Shown here piece by piece: positions 24,629 to 33,884 of a DNA stretch of 64,000 nucleotides; positions within the stretch are counted from its first letter, which is position 1; each line of letters starts with the position of its first letter. The translations under genes were made by a program, and so were the position numbers. This DNA is from an uncultured Clostridia bacterium (GTDB taxonomy: Bacteria; Bacillota; Clostridia; TANB77; CAG-508). The DNA lies in the NCBI GenBank assembly GCA_934141445.1, contig CAKPCF010000004.1:1-64000 (forward strand), given 5' to 3'. The notes beneath the pieces were generated by a model. That model searched no databases. It saw only the letters and a list, made by a program, of their open reading frames with translations, and was not told the origin of the DNA.

Positions 24629-25385
24629 CGTTTAAATCACCACCAAGCAATGTTACAACATCAATTATTTTATCAAAAAACTTTTTTCGTGAATCTGTAC
24701 CCTTATTTATTTCGTTAAAAATTTTGCCATCCTTGATAAAAATAACTCTTGTTGCATAACTTGCAGTAAACGCATCATGTGTTACCATCAAAATAGTTGC
24801 TTGAATATCTTTATTCAAATATTCAAACTTTTCTAAAAGCATCTTAGCTGACTTTGAATCTAATGCTCCTGTTGGCTCATCTGCAAGAATCAATTTAGGA
24901 TTTGTAATAATTGCTCTTGCACTTGCAATTCTTTGCTTTTGACCTCCACTCATTTGATATGGGTATTTATCCAATACTCCACTAATGTCAAGTTCTTTTG
25001 CTACTTTTTTTATTTTCATATCTATTTCTTTCGCAGGAACATTCTGAATAGAAAGTGCCAAAGCAATATTTTCATAAGCTGTTAGAGTGTCTAGTAAATT
25101 GAAATCTTGAAATATGAATCCAAGTTCCTCTCTTCTGAATTTATTCAAACTATTTCCTCTTAGTTTGGTAATATCACTACCAGCTACATAAATATGACCA
25201 GAAGTTACTTTATCAATTGTAGATATACAATTTAAAAGTGTAGTTTTGCCAGAGCCACTAGCTCCCATTATAGCAACAAATTCTCCTTTATCAACATTAA
25301 AAGATATATTGTCAATAGCTTTTGTAAGGCTAGATTTATTGCCATAATATTTTTCAATTTTATCGATTTTTAAAATATTTTCCAT
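24618..25385 (-). CDS. BceA-type ABC transporter ATP-binding protein
   Basis: 255 residues. Walker A GASGSGKTT (about 39-47), Q-loop FQDFNLLDTL, signature MSGGQKQR, Walker B LILADEPTGALD and H-loop VTHD are intact. It pairs with the overlapping BceB-like permease. Good AAAGGAG box before ATG. The palindrome at 25453-25474 is the likely control site for this two-gene unit. Confidence 0.93.
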   Translation of the reverse strand: MENILKIDKIEKYYGNKSSLTKAIDNISFNVDKGEFVAIMGASGSGKTTLLNCISTIDKVTSGHIYVAGSDITKLRGNSLNKFRREELGFIFQDFNLLDTLTAYENIALALSIQNVPAKEIDMKIKKVAKELDISGVLDKYPYQMSGGQKQRIASARAIITNPKLILADEPTGALDSKSAKMLLEKFEYLNKDIQATILMVTHDAFTASYATRVIFIKDGKIFNEINKGTDSRKKFFDKIIDVVTLLGGDLNDAL

Positions 25386-25452
25386 AATCTTTCTCCTTTC
25401 TTTCTACATTGTAGTACGAAAGATAAGATTCGTCGTTATTCTAATATTACAG

Positions 25453-25474
25453 AACATTACAATTTTGTAATGTT
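25453..25474 (-). promoter_or_regulatory. BceR-like operator (22-bp perfect palindrome)
   Basis: The core TTACAAAATTGTAA fits the published BceR-type pattern TnACA-N4-TGTnA and is extended by AACA/TGTT to a perfect 22-bp palindrome. It lies 3 bases past the kinase stop and about 70 bases before the ATPase gene. No T tract follows, so a terminator is less likely. Confidence 0.6.
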
Positions 25475-25476
25475 GG

Positions 25477-26496
25477 CTAATCATCAAATTTATAAAAATT
25501 GTTTTTAGAAAAAATAATTGTAATTTTGGTATAATCATGTACTTTAGATTCAATAGTTATCTTATGTCCTAATTTGTCACACAATTTCTTTGCAATATAA
25601 AGTCCCATACCAGTTGATTTTGCTTTTGCTCTACCATTTTCGCCTGTAAATGATTTTTCAAAAACTCTTGTTATATCACTTTCTGGAATTCCTATACCAT
25701 TATCATAAATAGTCAAATATATTTTCTCTTTATCCTCTTCTGATTTTATTTTTATACAAGATTCAGTATCATCTCTTTTATATTTGATACTGTTATTTAT
25801 AATTTGATTTAATATAAATTCTAACCACTTTGCATCTGTTAAAACTAGCTTACTTTGAATATCTACATCTAGTCTAACATTATTTTCCAATAAATCATCT
25901 TTATTTCGTAAAGCTACATTTTTTATAATTTCTTGTAAATCTTTTTCTTTAATAATATAGTCTTTTTCAACATTTTCACTTCGTACAAAATATAAAATTT
26001 GGTCTACGTAATTATCTAATTTTCTGATTTGCTCTATATATCTTTTATCAATTTGATTCTGCATATTATGATTCAGTAATGTTAAACTCGCTATTGGGAT
26101 TTTTACTTCATGTATCCACATTTCTACATATTCTTTAAAATCTGTAATGCTTAAACTGTACTCTTTTACATTTTCAATCATAGATTTATTTATGTCATAA
26201 AGAATCTTATAAAATAGCTCTCCTTCATAAAAATCAGGCTTATTTAGCATTTCTAAAATTAAATATTTTTTATCTAAATTATCTAAAGTTTCAAATAGCT
26301 TTTTATAAAATCTGTGCTTTCTAAAATAGTCAAAGCCAATATTAAATAATACAACTATAAAAAATATAATTGTTATTGCAATTTTTAGTTCATTTCCTAC
26401 TTTAAAAGCATTTAAAATAAGAATTGTAATTATAAAACCAATAAATGATACAATTATCTGTGGAGCTTTATCTAATAAATATTTTTTGAGATTCAT
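25477..26496 (-). CDS. BceS-type intramembrane-sensing histidine kinase
   Basis: 339 residues. Two membrane helices (about 13-32 and 37-55) with almost no outside loop and no HAMP domain, then the H-box EMWIHEVKIPIASL typical of this group, N-box NQIINNSIKY, DNGIGIPESD and STGMGLYIAKKL. Such kinases do not sense drug directly; the BceAB-type transporter activates them. It overlaps the regulator gene by four bases (ATGA). Confidence 0.93.
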   Translation of the reverse strand: MNLKKYLLDKAPQIIVSFIGFIITILILNAFKVGNELKIAITIIFFIVVLFNIGFDYFRKHRFYKKLFETLDNLDKKYLILEMLNKPDFYEGELFYKILYDINKSMIENVKEYSLSITDFKEYVEMWIHEVKIPIASLTLLNHNMQNQIDKRYIEQIRKLDNYVDQILYFVRSENVEKDYIIKEKDLQEIIKNVALRNKDDLLENNVRLDVDIQSKLVLTDAKWLEFILNQIINNSIKYKRDDTESCIKIKSEEDKEKIYLTIYDNGIGIPESDITRVFEKSFTGENGRAKAKSTGMGLYIAKKLCDKLGHKITIESKVHDYTKITIIFSKNNFYKFDD

Positions 26497-27155
26497 AGTA
26501 ATTTATAACCTTGTCCTTTTCTAGTTTCTATTTTATTCTCAATTCCAAAATCTTGTAACTTACTTCTTAATCTACTAATGTTTACTGTTAAAGCATTATC
26601 ATTTATAAACTCATTATTATTCCATAAATCAGTCATTAAATCATCACGAGTTACTATTCTTCCACGATTACTTAAAAGATATGTAAAGATAATCATTTCA
26701 TTTTTAGTTAGCTCCAACATTTTGCCATTTCTCTCTAAAATACCTTTTTTAGGATTAACAACTATGTCATCATAAAATAAATCATCTCTATTATTTTCCA
26801 TTCTTTTGAAAATATTTTGAATTCTTAGTAATAATATCGTTGGATTATATGGCTTGGTAATGTAATCATCTGCTCCATAAGATATAGACAAGACTTCGTC
26901 CACTTCTCCTGCTCTACTTGTAACCATAATAATCGGAACATTTGACTCTTTTCTGATTTCTTTTAATAATATTTCTCCATTTATATTTGGCAAATTTATA
27001 TCAAGTAAAATTAAATCTGCTTTAATATTTTTTATGTACTCTTTAGTATTATCAAATTTTTCTAGTGTTAATACTTCATATCCAGAGTTTTCTAATAATG
27101 TTTTTAATTCACTTCTTATAATTTCTTCATCTTCTATAATCAATATCTTTTTCAT
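26493..27155 (-). CDS. BceR-type OmpR-family response regulator
   Basis: 220 residues. Receiver Asp in ILLDINLPNINGEIL, Lys in DDYITKPYNP, and a winged-helix domain (about 125-220) ending in TRKGQGYKL. First gene of the four-gene module regulator, kinase, ATPase, permease. The expected target is the palindrome in front of the ATPase gene. Confidence 0.93.
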   Translation of the reverse strand: MKKILIIEDEEIIRSELKTLLENSGYEVLTLEKFDNTKEYIKNIKADLILLDINLPNINGEILLKEIRKESNVPIIMVTSRAGEVDEVLSISYGADDYITKPYNPTILLLRIQNIFKRMENNRDDLFYDDIVVNPKKGILERNGKMLELTKNEMIIFTYLLSNRGRIVTRDDLMTDLWNNNEFINDNALTVNISRLRSKLQDFGIENKIETRKGQGYKLL

Positions 27156-27183
27156 ATATTGTTAGTCCTTCCATATTACAAAC

Positions 27184-27702
27184 TTATAAATACTGAACAA
27201 ATTCTTCTATAGCTTTTCTTGAAAAATGTAAATTTTTATTAGGCTCGCAATCTTCTGACATATAACCAATTGGCATCATAAAAATTGGTTTTATATTTTC
27301 AGGTAATTCCAAAACATTTTTTATATCATCTTGCTTAAATGCTCTTACCCAACATGAACCAATTCCTAAATCCCATGCTTTTAACATTGCATATGTGCCT
27401 ATAATACTTAAATCCATTTCAGCAGTATTATATTTTCCCTCTCTTTTGTTATTCCAAACAATATCCATATCACAACAAAAAAGCAAAATAATTGGTGCAT
27501 CAAAAGTCATTCTACAAACTGATTTGATTTTTTCTTTATATTCTTCACTTTTTATTACATAAATTTTTTGCGGTTGTAAGTTGCACGCTGTTGGTGCTAA
27601 TCTAACCATTTTCATTATTTCATCGATTTTTTCTTGTTCAATTTCTTTGTTTGAGAAACTTCTAACTGAAAATCTTTCCCTTATTATTTCATCAATATTC
27701 AT
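27184..27702 (-). CDS. Nitroreductase-family flavoprotein
   Basis: 172 residues, short for the family but complete. RFSVRSFSNKEI (about 9-20) binds FMN, LAPTACNLQPQKIYVIK is the second FMN stretch, and GIGSCWVRAFKQDDIKNVL with LPIG-type MMPIGYM close the fold. Such enzymes reduce nitro or quinone groups with NAD(P)H. The substrate is unknown. It ends 29 bases before the Bce regulator start and could be read from the RhuM promoter upstream. Confidence 0.9.
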   Translation of the reverse strand: MNIDEIIRERFSVRSFSNKEIEQEKIDEIMKMVRLAPTACNLQPQKIYVIKSEEYKEKIKSVCRMTFDAPIILLFCCDMDIVWNNKREGKYNTAEMDLSIIGTYAMLKAWDLGIGSCWVRAFKQDDIKNVLELPENIKPIFMMPIGYMSEDCEPNKNLHFSRKAIEEFVQYL

Positions 27703-27713
27703 TAAAATACCTC

Positions 27714-28739
27714 CTAATTATTTTCAATTTGATTTGTTTCACTTAATAGCCTATCAAAATCTGATACATAATTTTTATCCTGTATAACTTTATATTTTTC
27801 ATATTCGTTCTCCGCTTTTTCAACTGCTTGTTTATGTGAAATCTTACCTTTTCCATCTAAAACTTCATAATGGAAAACCTTCAAAGCATTTTCTACTTCA
27901 TTTTTCCAATCTTCCATATACATAGTTATATTTCTTTCTGCATTATTTTCAGCAATATCCAAAAATAAGTTTACTAAATTATTCAAATTTTTCATTTCTT
28001 TTTCATCTAAATAATTTTTGGCAACGATTACATCAGATTTTAATATTTTTCCATCTGGTGAGTTTTCCCAAGTAGTAAGTCCCATATGCTTTTTTTGAGA
28101 ATCTGCTCTGTTATAAACTATTTCAGCAGCTGTATTTCCTGTAATTGCAAAATGAAACTTATTTTGAATGGTTTTATAAAAAATTATTGCAGTATCACTA
28201 TTTTTATCATAATCAATAGAACATTCAGCAAATATATCAGTAATTTTTTGATAAAACATTCTCTCACTTGTACGAATTAACTTAATTCTTTCAAGTAATC
28301 TTTTAAAATACTCTTGATCAGATTTTTTTGCTTTTAAAAATCTTTCATCATTTAAAGCAAAACCTTGAACCATATAATCTTTAATTATTTTATTTGCCCA
28401 AGTTCTAAACTTTATTGCTTTTTTAGAGTTAACTCTAAAACCTATTGAGATAATCATATCAAGATTATAATATGGATAAATTCTTTTAACCTCACGAGTT
28501 CCTTCTATTTGAACTTGTGCAATTTTTGCACAAGTTGTATTTGCATCCAACTCTTCATCCTTATAAATATTGTTAATATGTCTTACAATTCCACTTCTGT
28601 CAATATTAAAAAGTGTTGCTAATGCTTCAGTATTTAACCATACATCTTCATTTTCTAATAGAACTTCTACTTTTGTATTGCCTTCTTCATCACTATAAAA
28701 TAAAATGTTTTTCTCATTTCCAATTGATTTGTTATCCAA
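27714..28739 (-). CDS. RhuM-family protein
   Basis: 341 residues from a TTG placed eight bases after AAGGAGG; the earlier in-frame TTG precedes that box. Family features: VWLNTEALATLFNIDRSGIVRHI near the start (a helix-turn-helix-like part), the IYPYYNLDMIISIGFRVNSKKAIKFRTWANKII block, and the C-terminal MGLTTWENSPDGKI part. RhuM was named from a Salmonella pathogenicity island; homologues are frequent in mobile and defence-rich regions but the function is not known. It follows a promoter with two palindromes. Confidence 0.88.
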   Translation of the reverse strand: MDNKSIGNEKNILFYSDEEGNTKVEVLLENEDVWLNTEALATLFNIDRSGIVRHINNIYKDEELDANTTCAKIAQVQIEGTREVKRIYPYYNLDMIISIGFRVNSKKAIKFRTWANKIIKDYMVQGFALNDERFLKAKKSDQEYFKRLLERIKLIRTSERMFYQKITDIFAECSIDYDKNSDTAIIFYKTIQNKFHFAITGNTAAEIVYNRADSQKKHMGLTTWENSPDGKILKSDVIVAKNYLDEKEMKNLNNLVNLFLDIAENNAERNITMYMEDWKNEVENALKVFHYEVLDGKGKISHKQAVEKAENEYEKYKVIQDKNYVSDFDRLLSETNQIENN

Positions 28740-28810
28740 TGCTTGTCCCTCCTTTTTCAAATATTTTCAGTTAATTTATACTATAACATTTATTTCGATT
28801 TGCTTCTTTT

Positions 28811-28839
28811 TGAATTGCCAAGAATTCCTTGACAGTTCA
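28811..28839. repeat. Near-perfect 29-nt palindrome in the rhuM leader
   Basis: TGAATTGCCAAG and its near reverse complement CTTGACAGTTCA flank AATTC. Lies between the RhuM promoter and start codon; it would form a hairpin in the leader RNA. Confidence 0.5.
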
Positions 28840-28874
28840 ATTTATGTCTATTTTTTTCATTCACGAACATCTGT

Positions 28875-28911
28875 ATTGTATCACACATATATAAAAGATT
28901 CAATCTTTTAT
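28875..28911 (-). promoter_or_regulatory. Promoter of the RhuM gene with overlapping palindrome
   Basis: Minus-strand TTGAAT (28898-28903), 17-bp spacer, TACAAT (28875-28880). A perfect 21-bp palindrome, ATAAAAGATT-C-AATCTTTTAT on the plus strand (28891-28911), covers the -35 element and could be an operator. Confidence 0.6.
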
Positions 28912-28947
28912 AGTTAATTTGGTAACTTGTTTTTATAATATTAAAAT

Positions 28948-28987
28948 AAAAAGAGTTAGTACAATATCCTATATACTAACTCTTTTT
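28948..28987. terminator. Terminator downstream of secA
   Basis: AAAAGAGTTAGTA pairs with TACTAACTCTTTT; A and T runs lie on both sides. It lies about 95 bases past the secA stop and before the RhuM promoter. Confidence 0.85.
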
Positions 28988-29081
28988 ATTTATTATACAA
29001 TGTTTAAAGTTGACAATTCGTTGACAAATTGATAATTTATATAAATTATGTTAAGCAGTAAAATCTATGTAGCCATTGCTA

Positions 29082-31862
29082 TTATTGATTTCTTCCACAA
29101 CAGTTCTTATACTTCTTACCACTTCCACAAGGGCATGGGTCGTTTCTACCAACTTTTGGTCCATCATTTTTTATTTGTTGTGCTTTTTCATTTGAAGATT
29201 TGTTTGGAACTGTTTCACCTTCAATATTCATACCATCTATTGCACTTCTATCCATTGATGCAGATGTTATACTAACAGCACTCTTTCTTTCTGCAGTTTT
29301 TTCTTGTTTTCTAACATGTAACATGATTTTTGCAACTTCAAGTTTGATTTGAGCAATCATCTCATCAAACATTTCGCCACCTTCGATTCTATATTGAACA
29401 ACAGGATCTTTTTGACCATAAGCTCTTAAGCCTATACCATTTTTTAATTCATCCATATTATCAATATGATCCATCCATTTGTTATCTACAACTTTCAATA
29501 AAACAACTCTTTCAAGTTCTCTTATTGGTTCGCCAATGCTTGCTTCTTTTTGCTCATAAGCAGCTAATACTTTTTCTTGTAATTCTTCAAGTAACTCTTT
29601 TACATGTATTTTTTCTTCTTTTAAAGCGTCAACATCTGTAATAACAAAGTTTGCAAATATTTCATTTGCTAAAGTTTCTCTATTGATTGAATTATCTTCA
29701 ATTTCTGGTCTATATGTTTCTACAAACATTTCAACTGATTCATTAAGCATTGATATAATGTTATCACGAATATTTTCACCATCTAAAACTTTTCTTCTTT
29801 CAGAATAAATTATATCTCTTTGAACATTCATTACATCATCATAGCTTAAAATATGTTTACGAATTGAGAAGTTTCTACCTTCAACTTTACTTTGTGCAGT
29901 TTCAATTGTTTTTGCAACTAATTTGACTTCAATAGGTAAATCTTCTGGTAAATTTCCTCTTTCAAAAATATTTGTGATCATATCACCACCAAATATTTTT
30001 AATAAATTATCATCAAGTGCAAGATAAAATCTAGTTTCACCTGGATCTCCTTGACGACCACTACGTCCTCTTAACTGATTATCAATTCTTCTTGACTCAT
30101 GACGTTCTGTACCTATGATTTTTAAGCCACCTGCTTCGATTACTTTCTCTTTTTCTTCTTTTATTTCTTTATCGTATTTTTCTTCTAGTTCTTTAAATTT
30201 CTTTCTTGCTTCTAATATTTCTTCATCTTTTGTTTCATTAAAAGCTGTTGCTTGAACAATAAGTTCTTCACTATATTTTAGCTTTCTCATTTCTTGTTTA
30301 GCCAAATATTCACTGTTTCCACCAAGCATAATATCAGTACCACGGCCTGCCATATTGGTTGCAATAGTAATTGCATTAAATTTACCAGCTTGTGCAATGA
30401 TTTCAGCTTCTTTTTCATGATTTTTAGCATTTAAAACTTCGTGTTTTAAGCCTTCTTTATCTAATAATTTACTTAATTTTTCAGATTTATCAATTGAAAC
30501 AGTACCAACTAATATTGGTTGACCTTTGCTATGTGCTTCTTTTATATCAGCTATAATTGCTCTATATTTAGCTGCTTCATTTTTATAAATAATATCTGTT
30601 AAATCTTTTCTAATTAAAGGTTTGTTTGTAGGTATTTCAATAACATCTAAGTTATAAATTTCTTTAAATTCTGCTTCTTCTGTCATTGCAGTACCTGTCA
30701 TACCAGAAAGTTTTTCATACATTCTAAAATAATTTTGATATGTAATAGTAGCTAAAGTTTTTGATTCATCAGCAATTTTAACATTTTCCTTAGCTTCAAT
30801 TGCTTGATGTAAACCATCACTATATCTTCTACCATACATTATACGACCTGTGAACTCATCTACAATTAAAACTTCTCCATCTTTAACAATATAATCAATA
30901 TCTTTCTTCTTTACACCATGAGCATGTAATGCTTGATTTATATTATGAACTAAATCTGAGTTTTCCAAATCGTTTAAATTTTCAACGCCAAAGAATGATT
31001 CTGCTTTCTTTGTACCTTTTTGAGTTAAAGTTGCTGATTTAGCTTTTAAGTCTACTATGTAATCATAATTTTCATTGTCTTCTGCTTGATCAACATCTTT
31101 TGCATCTTCTTCAATTATAACTTTTGGTGTTAGTTTTCTGACAAAAGAATCTGCTTTTTTATATAAATCTGAAGATTTATTTGCTCTTCCTGAAATAATA
31201 AGTGGTGTTCTTGCTTCATCTATTAAAATACTATCTATCTCATCAACAATAGCATAATTCAATCCTCTTTGTACCATATCTTCTTTGCGGATAACCATAT
31301 TATCTCTTAAATAGTCAAAACCATATTCACTATTTGTACCATAAGTTACGTCTGCATTATACGCTTGTCTTTTTGCTACTGGATCCATTCTACTTAGAAT
31401 TAGGCCAACACTTAATCCTAAAAATCTGTATACTTTTCCCATCCAGTCACTATCTCTTTTTGCTAAGTATTCGTTAACAGTAACAACATGTACACCTTTA
31501 CCTGTTAAAGCATTTAAATAAACTGGCAATGTAGCAACTAAAGTTTTTCCTTCACCAGTTTTCATTTCTGAAATTCTACCTTGGTGAAGTATAATACCAC
31601 CTATCAATTGTACATCAAAGTGTCTCATTCCTAATACTCTTTTTGATGCCTCTCTAACTACTGCAAAAGCTTCTGGTAAAATATCATCTAATGTTTTTCC
31701 ATTTGCTAATTGTTCTTTAAAATAATTTGTTTTATCTGCCAATTCTTTATCTGATAATTTTTCCATTTCTGGTTCTAAACTATTGATTTTTTCTACTATT
31801 GGCATTACTCTTTTTACTTCTTTTTCACTATATGTTCCAAAAATTTTTTTAAATAATCCCAT
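29082..31862 (-). CDS. secA: Preprotein translocase ATPase SecA
   Basis: 926 residues. DEAD-type motor with Walker A-like MKTGEGKT (about 101-108), the VDEIDSILIDEARTPLI box, the GTAMTEEAEF and TNMAGRGTDI motifs, the two-helix finger region and the C-terminal zinc motif CPCGSGKKYKNCC. It drives secreted proteins through SecYEG. Full length. No neighbouring secretion genes; prfB, which often follows secA in Firmicutes, is elsewhere in this window. Confidence 0.98.
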   Translation of the reverse strand: MGLFKKIFGTYSEKEVKRVMPIVEKINSLEPEMEKLSDKELADKTNYFKEQLANGKTLDDILPEAFAVVREASKRVLGMRHFDVQLIGGIILHQGRISEMKTGEGKTLVATLPVYLNALTGKGVHVVTVNEYLAKRDSDWMGKVYRFLGLSVGLILSRMDPVAKRQAYNADVTYGTNSEYGFDYLRDNMVIRKEDMVQRGLNYAIVDEIDSILIDEARTPLIISGRANKSSDLYKKADSFVRKLTPKVIIEEDAKDVDQAEDNENYDYIVDLKAKSATLTQKGTKKAESFFGVENLNDLENSDLVHNINQALHAHGVKKKDIDYIVKDGEVLIVDEFTGRIMYGRRYSDGLHQAIEAKENVKIADESKTLATITYQNYFRMYEKLSGMTGTAMTEEAEFKEIYNLDVIEIPTNKPLIRKDLTDIIYKNEAAKYRAIIADIKEAHSKGQPILVGTVSIDKSEKLSKLLDKEGLKHEVLNAKNHEKEAEIIAQAGKFNAITIATNMAGRGTDIMLGGNSEYLAKQEMRKLKYSEELIVQATAFNETKDEEILEARKKFKELEEKYDKEIKEEKEKVIEAGGLKIIGTERHESRRIDNQLRGRSGRQGDPGETRFYLALDDNLLKIFGGDMITNIFERGNLPEDLPIEVKLVAKTIETAQSKVEGRNFSIRKHILSYDDVMNVQRDIIYSERRKVLDGENIRDNIISMLNESVEMFVETYRPEIEDNSINRETLANEIFANFVITDVDALKEEKIHVKELLEELQEKVLAAYEQKEASIGEPIRELERVVLLKVVDNKWMDHIDNMDELKNGIGLRAYGQKDPVVQYRIEGGEMFDEMIAQIKLEVAKIMLHVRKQEKTAERKSAVSITSASMDRSAIDGMNIEGETVPNKSSNEKAQQIKNDGPKVGRNDPCPCGSGKKYKNCCGRNQ

Positions 31863-31960
31863 TTAAAAGCCTCCTAAAGTTATCTGCAAATCCTTTGTAA
31901 AATTTGTCTTATAAACTATATCATTAAATAACGCAAATTGCAAGTTTTAGAAATAATCTT

Positions 31961-33257
31961 TTATCTAAAAGTTATATCTGCTTTATCATATTCTTCTGGT
32001 TTTAAACCTAATCTAGTAAGCATATACACGTATAATATAAATGTAAATACTAAAAAGATTATTCCGCCTATTATCATAGATATTTTTATGTCAAAATGAT
32101 TTAATATTACAGTACCTACTATTCCAACTAACATTCTCATTAAGTTTGAAACTATTGACTCTGTTGTATATACTTTTGCCAAAGTTTCATCATCTATAAA
32201 ATTGTTCATATATTGTCTTTTTAAAATTTGAGAAATTCCTTTGCACATTCCAACCAAAAAATATGCAAATAAAATTACAGCCAATTTAATAATTAAATGA
32301 AGATTAGATAAAGCCACCAAACCACATATTACAAAACTTAGTGAATTCCATACTCCGTATTACAGTCAATGTTTTATTTCTATATTTCCTATTTGTTTCA
32401 ACTGCAGTTTTAGAAGCAATTCCTACAAAGACTTGATATAAAGCATCAAATATTCCTATTACAGTTGCTGACACTCCAATTTGATCAAGTAAATCAACCT
32501 TATATGTATTAAACAAGCAAATTATTCCCCATAAAAATCCTACTGAAAAAAGTAAAGCTCTTAATCGTTTAGAATTAAATATGAAAGAAAATGATTCTTT
32601 TAAATTTTTAATATATTCTTTAAAATTGCCTTTAGTTTTTTCCTTTTCATTCTGCTCTTCTAATCTTATATCACTAAAGTTTGCCGAAATAAGAGTAGCA
32701 AGTAATGAACAAATAAAACATAATATCATTGGTATATATGGATTGATATCATACAAAACTCCTGCTAATATTGATGAAACAGCTGCTACATAACAATACT
32801 TTGAGTATCCTTTTGCATTTATGCTTGAAAATATTTCATTTTTATTTGTACATTCAGGAATTGAATCATTTAATATACATGATTCTGTTATTCCTTTTAA
32901 AGCAAAGGCTATTGCTGTTACACACTCCTCTATTAAAAATGTTAAAAAATTAGGACAGAATATAACTGTTAATATACATAGTGTATTTATTATATTCCCT
33001 ATAAGAAGTGATTTACTTTTTCCAACTTTATCTACAAAAACTAAAGCTGGTATTTGTACTACTATACTTGTAAAGGCATAGGCAGAACCAGCTAAAACAA
33101 TTTCAGATACACTAATCCCCTTTAATTGTGTTAGAAACAGTACTTGTATTGCATAATAAAAAATAAAATCCAATCCAAGCATATTATAAATTGGAAATAT
33201 TTTGATATTCAATTTTCTCTTTTTTCTCTCTTCAACATCTTTTTCTTTTGTTTTCAT
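31961..33257 (-). CDS. MFS transporter, with a +1 frameshift at codon 301
   Basis: Frame zero (32304-33257) gives 317 residues with eight or nine helices and ends in an unlikely tail SMEFTKFCNMWFGGFI. In the +1 frame from GGA (32354-32356) the reading continues GVWNSLSFVICGLVALSNLH, a proper membrane helix, and runs to 31961, giving about 431 residues and twelve helices, the usual MFS number. The break is exactly at the sole in-frame CGG. MFS motif A is weak (VDKVGKSKSL). Substrate is unknown; drug or metabolite export is possible. Either a programmed shift, a pseudogene or a one-base assembly error. Confidence 0.8.
32355..32357 (-). other. Putative +1 frameshift site 2 (NTA-CGG) in the MFS gene
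   Basis: Minus-strand context GTA ATA CGG AGT ATG. Skipping the C gives ATA GGA GTA TGG and restores the membrane helix. Confidence 0.6.
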
Positions 33258-33356
33258 TTTTATTTCCTATCTTTTATTTAATATAATTTTATATACTATT
33301 TTATATCATTTAACTCCAAAAAAGTAAACTGCTTTTATCACATTTTAACATATTGC

Positions 33357-33412
33357 TCATACACTTTACTAATTTTAATATTAAAAGATGGTTTATATGT
33401 TTGTTTTCAATT
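33357..33412 (+). repeat. 56-bp direct repeat, left copy (relic of the downstream gene's 5' end)
   Basis: Matches 33829-33884 at 53 of 56 positions without gaps. It includes the upstream region, an altered ribosome-binding site, ATG and five to six codons (MFVFN) of the DUF1980-type gene, then runs into the cassette terminator. Confidence 0.85.
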
Positions 33413-33414
33413 AT

Positions 33415-33454
33415 AAAAAAGAAAACTCCCACTCAGCCAAGTTGCCAAATGGGA
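33415..33454 (-). terminator. Terminator of the 59-residue cassette gene
   Basis: Minus-strand TCCCA and TGGGA bracket an inner GGC/GCC pairing, followed by GTTTTCTTTTTT. Confidence 0.7.
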
Positions 33455-33481
33455 TAAAAGAAAAATTCTTTTCGATTGCGC

Positions 33482-33661
33482 TTAGAGAATCCAAGCCACC
33501 CAAGTAAGTCCGATAAGCACAATGGTTGCTAGAAGCAACCACTTTTCGTTCTTGTTACCATTGTAATACTTGCCAAACAGCAAGCCTACAAAGATACCAA
33601 AAACGATGCACCATACAAACACCAGAGTAACGCGGGTAGCAGCAAGATCATTAAAAAGCAT
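33482..33661 (-). CDS. Small two-helix membrane protein, 59 residues, function unknown (cassette)
   Basis: ATG lies seven bases after GAAGGAGAG. The protein starts MLFNDLAATRVTLVFVWCIV; helix 1 spans about 9-30, then the polar turn KYYNGNKNEK, and helix 2 about 41-58 (WLLLATIVLIGLTWVAWIL). No family is recognised. Codon use is GC-rich for this window. It has a perfect promoter and a terminator, and the whole unit sits between two copies of the 56-bp repeat. An overlapping plus-strand frame at 33570-33800 is a shadow. Confidence 0.7.
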   Translation of the reverse strand: MLFNDLAATRVTLVFVWCIVFGIFVGLLFGKYYNGNKNEKWLLLATIVLIGLTWVAWIL

Positions 33662-33731
33662 TTTACACTCTCCTTCGCTTCGTAGCTTTACTGAAAAAAT
33701 ATGCTATGTGAACCCAATCAAATATATTTAT

Positions 33732-33760
33732 ATTATACCACAGTTTATGTTAACTGTCAA
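33732..33760 (-). promoter_or_regulatory. Promoter of the 59-residue cassette gene
   Basis: Minus-strand perfect TTGACA (33755-33760), 17-bp spacer, perfect TATAAT (33732-33737). Confidence 0.9.
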
Positions 33761-33828
33761 AAAAGTTATTATTTTTCACAAAAGTATGATTGAAAAATAA
33801 AAATCTTTATCATAATTTTGTTTCTTTA

Positions 33829-33884
33829 TCATACACTTTACTAACTTTAATATAAAAAGGTGGTTTATATGTTTGTTTTCAATT
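33829..33884 (+). repeat. 56-bp direct repeat, right copy (functional 5' end of the DUF1980-type gene)
   Basis: Right partner of 33357-33412. Contains AAAGGTGG and the ATG of the downstream gene. Confidence 0.85.

Noticed and set aside
9984..33430. AAGAAAACTCCC shared by the terminators of two cassettes
   Set aside because: Only 12 bases in a functional terminator context. Convergence is enough to explain it.
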